In this document: piece after piece, positions 52,901 through 61,900 of the stretch | Layout of the letters: the number at the start of each line of letters is the position of its first letter | Position numbering within the stretch: the stretch's first letter is position 1 | From: Planococcus citri | Taxonomy: Eukaryota > Arthropoda > Insecta > Hemiptera > Pseudococcidae | Assembly (NCBI RefSeq): GCF_950023065.1 | Contig: NC_088681.1 | Location: 10,354,001 to 10,418,000 of the forward strand | DNA: 64,000 nt | Direction: 5' to 3' | Position numbers and translations under genes: made by a program | Notes under the pieces: model-generated | What the model was told of the DNA's origin: nothing | What the model saw: the letters and a program-made list of their open reading frames with translations, nothing else | The model's database searches: none

Positions 52901-55900
52901 ATTTTATTTTTCAAAGTGTTCTTATGCTAAATGAAGGTAGGATACCAGATCTTTAAAATGAGGTGCTAGTCATCCCTCACAATTAATTATAAGTTGATAA
53001 AAATAATGAATCAAGTTTAAAAAAAAAAGAAAATCACTCTCCTGTAAAATTTCACTTTTTTGAGATGTGACCTTATAACTCCCGAGGTGCGATATCTACT
53101 CGTAAGTTTTGTCGAAATTAATTTGTAAATACAAATAGGTAACTCTCGCAATATTAAATTAATATTTTTTAAACGAAAAAAAAGTACTAATTAAAATTAC
53201 TACCTACGTTAATATTAAGTTTTTTTTGCATTTTTTTTGTTTTTAATTAAGAATTAAAATTATTGCTCTTGGAGAGTAGCCCTGAAATTTAAAAAAAAAT
53301 AATAATAATAAGAAATAATAGGAAAAGGATGGGTCAAAATTTGTCTTTTATTGAAATATGAAAAAAGCCAGAATTACTCATTAACTAATTCGAGATAACG
53401 ACTTATTCCGCTGTTTTTCTTTTTTTTTTGTGCTGTTTTTATTTTTTATTAATTTTTTTTCAAGTGCCAGTGTCACTGGATTTAATTTTGAATATGCTCG
53501 TTTTGTGTCTTTTTTTAAAAATTACTTTCTGTATACCTAAAAAAATTCTCCCACCGCCCACCACGAAGTTCGTGAAAAATTTTCCTAAATGATTTTCAAA
53601 CGACCGAACACGTCGCCACACTCGTGAAATGTCATTCTCAACTCGTAAATGGTATTTCTACCTGATTAATATGGTCATCAAGACGCATCTGTCGTATATG
53701 GCAATAATTAAACCGGAAGTAACACCCTTTTTCACCTATCCTAGCGTCATTGATTAATCATCGAGTCAAAAATATGTACTACAAAGTATCGTGGATTTCC
53801 GGTAAATAGGTAATGAGACGTAAAAAAATCATCATCGTAGATTCGAAAAAAATACATACGTCTCCCTTCTCATTTCGTAATATAAATCTCAATACGATAA
53901 CTCTAAGGTACATAATAGTAAACCGAATCAACGAATAATTTCGTTTGAAAGGTACTCACTTGATCAAATTATCATTCGGACTATGATTACGATAACGATT
54001 CTGTATCGTGCCCGCTTTACTTCCATCTATCGAAAATGAAAAAAAATCATGAACAAAAATCCGTCAAAGTTCGGGTTCATTTACGTTGAAAACTCTACTC
54101 TACCTCTGGATTGTCGATGTTTCATGCCAGCTTCGTTGAATGCGAAATATGCTCGGAAAAACGCTCTCAGAATAGCCCACCTAAACACCGCAACCGGATC
54201 AGCGCCGACTAGTTCGCGTACAAAAGCCATGCTGCTGTTTTTCAACACGCTCACGATATCTTGACGCATCAGATCTAAATTCTTTTCGCGCATTTCGCCA
54301 ACCTGATGAAAATTAATCCATTACAAGATATCGTTCATTTCTTCGAAGAAGTTCGGATGATCTATATACTGTAATTTCATCTCGACTTACTTGATATTTC
54401 ACTTTACCGGCGTAGTGCCGGACGATGAAAGCGTTCTCTTTCTTTTGAGGTATTTCGTAGAATGGATTTTCTTTATGGACCGAATTGAACTTTTGTAATA
54501 ATGTTTCGCTGGTGGCTCCAGGGAAGCTGTGTAAAGCGATCGATGATTAAGAGACGGTTTTAAAAAATTATGCAATTTTTCCAGTTGTACAATAATTGGT
54601 TACTTACTTGCAATGATCATCCAATACACAAAGTAATCCGTTCGGTTTACCTTCGATGAGTTGTAAGCATCCGGTATTATCTAAGAATTCGATATCGCTC
54701 CATCTGATACCTTCTTTGCGATACTCTTCTTGTTCGTATTTGAACACGTGTTGATTAAAATAATATTGCAAATGTTCGTTGGCGTAATTGATACAAAATT
54801 GTTCGAAACTGCGAACCGAAAAAGAAGCCAAAATTAAACGTAAAAATTCCCATTCGTCGATCGACCGGCAACTGGCAGCCTTACCTATTACTCAAACCGA
54901 AATCTTCGAATCCGAATATATCCAAGACACCGATCGAATTACCCTGATGCACTTTGAACGTATCTTTCTTCGATAACAACGCGTGGTTCACTTGCAACAC
55001 GATCCAATCGAATAGTGCACCGTACAGACACTTTGCAATCGCATCACGAGCCGCGATAGCCTGCGAATAAAACAAATCATCTCCAGTCAAGCGACTCGGC
55101 TAATAATCAAATTAACGTATTTCTGCCTCGACGTTCGTTACCTCTGGAAATTTATAATTAATTACGAGCGTTTCGCCCGAGGCTCGGGCCCGTTTCGCGG
55201 TCAACGCCGCCATCAGCGTTTCTTGCTTCACTCGTAGTAATTCGGAGATTAACTGAACCACTTCGGGATTCTTAACGGAGACCGCTTCGTCGTGGTGGTA
55301 GGCTAATTTGCGAGGTTGGAATTCCACGTTACCTGCGAAAGGATCGTGGATTAGATCAAATACACTATCAAAAGACTCATTTTGGGAGACCTTTCGTTCG
55401 CCTTACCTAACAATAAAACAGCCGATAACACGGCGAACAATCTGCGTTGTTTTTCTTGCGTGAATCCCACCATTTCCATGGATTGTTTCAGCCTCGAAAA
55501 TTCGTACTTCTCGTCTACATTATCCAACACGTAACATCCAGTCTGTGAAATGTAAAAACAATACCCACGATTAGCGTACAAGAAAGGTGAAAAAACGTCG
55601 CGAATTCCCATCATCCGATAGACGAGTATTCTTCAAGGTCTTCGTCGTATATTTAACGAAAATGAAAAATCATTTTTTACAAAAAAATTATCTTCGCGTA
55701 GATAATTTTTTTCCCGTCGTCTTTTCGAAAAATATACATAATACGCGTTCGTAATCGAGTTCGAGTCTCGTGGCTGGTTACAATTAAACGTCGAAAGTAC
55801 ATAATTATCGAATTACCCTGTTCAAGTAATTGTATTTTTCAACGCTTTGTAAATGCAGTAATTCCCTTTCCGTTTCATTAGTGCCGGCCAGCAAGTAGTA

Positions 55901-58900
55901 AAATACGTGATAATTTCGTTCGTTATTGCCTTGCGAACAAATACGAGATTTTTCCAATAAATATTTCTGGACGACGGCTCTGTAAAAAAAAAAAATCACG
56001 ACAAAACGAATAAAAATATTAGATTATGTATTCGTTGGCGTTTCTCGCTTTTTATTCTTCGAACAACTGTCCACGTCCACGTACCCGTGCACCATTCCAT
56101 TTTCTTTATAATTCACTTGGATGAATTTACCAAATCTGCTGGAATTATTATTATGAGCTGTTTTCGCGTTGCCAAAAGCCTGTTGAAAAAAAAAAACCAA
56201 ACCATAGGTGAAAATTATTACAATATATAAACCAGTAGGGAAATAATAACTCTAAACGAACGTTTTATCGAGTACGATTCATTCGTCAATATTGACTCTC
56301 GACTGTATATAGGAATTTGAACTCGAAATCGTAAATATTTTTACACGACATTACGAATTTAGATGATTATTTTCTCTCTCTCGCTCTCTCTCTCACTATA
56401 TGCCCTCGAGTCGAGTGTATAACGTACAGCTTAGGGAATAATAATAATCGACGACGACGGAACGAGTCGAAATTAACGATCATCTCGACTATTAAAAAAA
56501 AACTGAAACGTTATTACAATCGAATTTTATGCTAAAAATATACCTCAATTGGTACGGGACGACGACGTTGTCACCTCTAGAATGGAATAATTTTTTGTAC
56601 AATTGGTTCAAGTTCGACGGCCGATAATGACGACAAATAAATTAAACTGGGAATTGAACGGAATTGGGGGAAAAAAATTATCCTCGGAAAGGAAATGACC
56701 AATATGAGATAAATGATGATATGCAAGCGATGATTGCATTTTGTCATCATTTCACTTGAATATTGCACAGTTACGGTGTTGTAGAAAAATGGCGGTGTAT
56801 TGACTCATTTTTTTGGTTTCGCTGATAACATTTTTGATAAAAACTCGATGGAAGTAGAATTTCGACAAGCACAAAAAATTGATCAAAATTTACATACACC
56901 ATGCGAACATAAAGTTGGGCAAAAACCGGCTTTAGCTAAATTTCATACAACATTGATGCTCTAAAAAAAGCTGAAATTTTCCGAAATCACCAAAAAATGT
57001 CAAATTTTGAAGAGAAAAAAAAACTGGAAAAGAAACGAAAAAGTGTCAAAGTACATGAAAACTGATTTTGGCTCAATTCTGAGTGAATACGACGCTATAA
57101 AAATGACACAAATGCTCTAAACGGGTGAAATGATGGCATATTCGTGATCAGCACGAAAAATCGTACGAAATCGACACCAAACACGACAACATTTCACTAG
57201 ACCTGATTTTGGCTCAATTTTGAGCACATATCGTACTCTAAAACGGCTCAAACGCTCCAAATGAGAAAAATAATGACATATTCGTGATCAGCGCAAAAAT
57301 TCGTATGAAATCGACATCAAACACGACAACATTTCACTAGACCTGATTTTGGCTCAATTTTGAGCACATATCGTACTCTAAAACGGCTCAAACGCTCCAA
57401 ATGAGAAAAATAATGACATATTCGTGATCAGCGCAAAAATTCGTATGAAATCGACACCCAACACGACAACATTTCACTAGACCTAATTTTGGCTCAATTT
57501 TGAGCAAAATATCATGCTCCAAAACAGCTCCAAGGCTTCAAAGGAGCAAAACAATGGCAAATTCGTGATCAGCACGAGAAATTGTACGAAATCGACACCA
57601 AACATGACAACATTTCACTAAACCTGATTTTGGCTCAATTTCGAGCAAATATCATGCTCCAAAACGGCTCCAAGGCTCCAAAGGTACAAAACAATGGCAT
57701 ACTTGTGATCAGCACGAAAAATCGTATGAAATCGACACCAAACACGGCAACATTTCACCAGACCTGATTTTGGCTCAATTTTGAACCAATACCGTGCCTA
57801 ATTCGACTCAAACACTCTCAACTGACAAAATAATGCCATATTCGTGCTCAGCACAAAAAATTGTACGAAATCGACACCAAACACGACAATATTTTACTAG
57901 ACCTGATTTTAGCTCAATTTCGAGCAAATATCATGTTCCAAAACGGCTCCAAGGCTCCAAAGGTGCAAAACAATGGCATATTTGTGATCAGCACGAAAAA
58001 TCGTATGAAATCGACACCAAACACGGCAACATTTCACCAGACCTGATTTTGGCTCAATTTTGAACCGATATCGTGCCTAATTCGACTCAAACACTCTCAA
58101 CTGACAAAATAATGCCATATTCGTGCTCAGCACAAAAAAGTGTACGAAATCGACACCAAACACGACAATATTTTACTAGACCTGATTTTAGCTCAATTTC
58201 GAGCAAATATCATGCTCCAAAACGGCTCCAAGGCTCCAAAGGTGCAAAACAATGGCATATTTGTGATCAGCACGAAAAATCGTATGAAATCGACACCAAA
58301 CACGGCAACATTTCACCAGACCTGATTTTGGATCAATTTTGAACCAATACCGTGCCTAATTCGACTCAAACACTCTCAACTGACAAAATAATGCCATATT
58401 CGTGCTCAGCACGAAAAATTGTACGTAATCGACACCAAACACGACAATATTTTACTAGACCTGATTTTTGCTCAATTTTGAGCAAATACCATGCTCCAAA
58501 ACGGCTCCAAGGCTCCAAAGGAGCACAACAATGGCATATTCATGATCAGCACGAAAAATCGTATGAAATCGACACCAAACACGGCAACATTTCACCAGAC
58601 CTGATTTTGGCTCAATTTTGAACCAATACCGTGCCTAATTCGACTCAAACACTATTAACTGACAAAATAATGCCATATTCGTGCTCAGTGCGAAAAATTA
58701 TACCAAATCGACACCAAACACAACAACATTTCACTAAATCTGATTTTGGCTCAATTTTGAACAAATATGACACTCTATCACGACTCAAACGCTTCAAAAG
58801 GGAAAAATAATGGCATATTCGTGATCAGCGCGAAAAATCATTCGAAATCGATACCAAACATGACAACATTTCACAAAGACCGATTTTGGCTCAGTTTTAA

Positions 58901-61900
58901 GCAAATACAACGCTCTAACACGGCTTAGACACTTCAAACAAGCAAAATGATGACAGATTCATGATCAGCGCAAAAAACCAATCTAAATCCACACCCAACA
59001 CGTTATTAATAAACAAAGATCAATTTTAACCCAATTCTGAGCCAATACCGTGCCTAATTCGGCTCGAGCACTCTCAACTGGCAAAATAATGCCATATTCG
59101 TGCTCAGCGCGAAAAATTACACCAAATCGACACCAAACACGACAACATTTCACAATTCCTAGTTGAAGCTCAATTTTGAGCAAATGCCACGCTCTAAAAC
59201 CGCCCAAAGGCTCCAAACATGCAAACCCACCTCATACTCGTGATCAGCGCGAAAAATCATCCGAAATCGATACCAAACACGACCACATTCCACCAGCACG
59301 AAATTCCTCACCATTTCACTCAAAAGATCGAGTTTTAAAAAGCCAACCACTCGAATACGCATTCCAAAAATAACAATGTAAACTCATATTCGCACACTGT
59401 GTAAAAAATAGACCTAAATTGATACCGAACACGACCACATTTGGTTCGATCAAATTGTTATTATTGTACATTTTCAAACAATGGTGAAATTCTCTTCTCT
59501 CATTCGCTTCTAATGGAACTTGGCAATCACACAAAATAATCATTCGTTCGCGATTCGCATTATGAATTTATTACATTCGACACCTGCGCGGGATTCTCAC
59601 CAATTTAAATGGATTTCATCGCGAGCTCTTGACAGCACCCCCCCAAGAATTCCTTGAGAAGGAACATGAGACAAAAACATACAGAATAAAAATAAAAAGT
59701 ACGTATGAATTCCAAATTTGAAAATTGCAAATTCATCTCTTCAATTCGATTGAAGGTAACCTCCTTCCCTCTCCCCGAACTCCTCCGCATGGCCCTAGCA
59801 AGAATCGTCCAAGACCAAAAACGTATCACAGGTCACATTAACTAAATAAAATAACCAATACTGAAAATTTTCCAAAATGCAAGCTCAAAGTACTCGTAAC
59901 TTTACTCGAATGAAAATCAGTCTTGACAAAATTTCAAGTCGAAAACTGCTCATTTAAATCCACAAATTAGAATAAAAGCTCGAAATGTGTCCTCCGAGCA
60001 AAAACTTAATCTTAATCAGACACGCCTTGACTTCGATAATAGTACATTTCGTCAACAACCAGTCCAATCAAGTTCTCCGGAGTAATTTTTCAACCATAAA
60101 ATTTCACCAATTTCACCTTCTTCTAACCTATTCTACTATCTCGATAATCCCACGAAATCAAAATCACTTCATCGATACCTCCTACGACTCGGTACAAAGT
60201 AACTTCGCCCAGCTCCCTCGATTCTGCAAACCAGCTGAGCTGCGACCGCTAATTAATCGGTTAATGGCGCGTACGAAAGAAGTAAAAAAAATCATTTAGG
60301 TAAATTAAATTTGCGTTAAAGTCGAACGAAAAATTTACTTTAGCCGGTGAACGGGTAATTTAGCTTAGACGAAGCGTGAAGAACCTTGGGTAAAGAAATT
60401 CTTTGAAGATAAGTCTGTAGCGTGAAATTCTTCGACGACAAAATGCATATCGCGTCGCTCTCGCTACCGTTTGTTTAATGCACGTTCAGCGTTCACGCAT
60501 ACCAAACTCATCGGACCAAAAATATCTTCCGAAAATTTAAAAACTATAAATACAAATATCACGAAAAAAAAAAAAGTGGCGAAAAGAAAGAAAAGAAAAA
60601 TGGTAAATATAAATAGCCTCGAAGGCACGCGGCGGCGTCATTTCGAGCAACGTCGTCGTCGTCGTCGAATTGAAAAACAATTTCTCGATAATAAAAGAAA
60701 GAAAGAAAGAAAAACGCACACCTAACGAAGCGCGAGAACGATAAAAATCGCGAATCGGATATAAAAATAAAATATAGGTGAAAACAATGTCCGGCCGAAT
60801 GTTTATTTACACTTTTTAATAGCGCATTTCTCTTCGCTCTCAACGACCTGCTGCCCTTTCAATTCCAAGATAATCTGAACTAATTGATATCGAAATTTTG
60901 GCGTTTCGCCCGCGCTTTCGTGTACTCATAACAACTATCTTCGCACAACGGTGAAAAATTACACCTGTTCGATGGCGCTGCCAGAAATACACCCGATCAT
61001 TCTCACCACAAGAGACGTGTCACTATACATCGCATCGCATCGCGGATGAATTCACATCATATTTTTTGTCAGCCAATATGTGAGCAAAACAAACCTCCAA
61101 AACTGGGCCAGCGCTCAGGATGGTTTGCTCGACGCCGCTACCGTGGCTTCCTTTTTGACTCAGCGCTGTCAAATGATGCAGCAGGAAATTGGTGGATTCG
61201 GTTTTACCAGATCCGCTTTCGCCGCTGATAACGATACATTGATTACGACGTTCGCGAAGCATGCAGTGGTACGCTGAATCTGCGATGGCGAAAATATGCG
61301 GCGGCAGTTCCGGTCCTAGGCGACGATTTTGATATAACTTCACGTATTTCGGGTTATAAATCGGATGGAACTGGAACAAAAATATAATTATAGGTGAAAA
61401 TACTCGTAATCCGCGCGGAGGAACGTTAGAGTAAAGGTGAGGGTAGATTAAGTACTTTGAACGGATTAACGGCGATCAATATCGATCCAACGTAGGTATA
61501 AATATGTCCGGCGTTAAATCTAGCTCTCAGGTTATCGAGTAACGTTTGCTCGTTGAGATCGGGCAGTTGACAAAGATCTGGGTATTCGCGATCTTGAGGC
61601 TGGTACAGGAATCTATAGAAGTAATCGCGGATCAGTTGAGGATCCATCGTGAATCCGTCGGCCCACAAACTGTCCGATAGTTTTTCTCGCAAATAGAACC
61701 TGAAGCATCATCATTCATCAGGTATATAACGAATAAGAAAACATCGCACATATAGATTAGAAAATCCTTTTATCGGACTTTTTATTTATCTAATTCATTT
61801 CCCGTATCGATAATACTATACGTCCACTATTATCACATATAACAAACTTCAAGGTAGTCAAACGTGCTTTTTTGGGTCGAACCTTGTTTATCAGTTCGCC

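Noticed and set aside
57582..58621. Recurring 61- and 89-aa frames at 279-bp steps
   Set aside because: They are a by-product of a repeat whose period is a multiple of three; the opposite strand and other frames are equally open.
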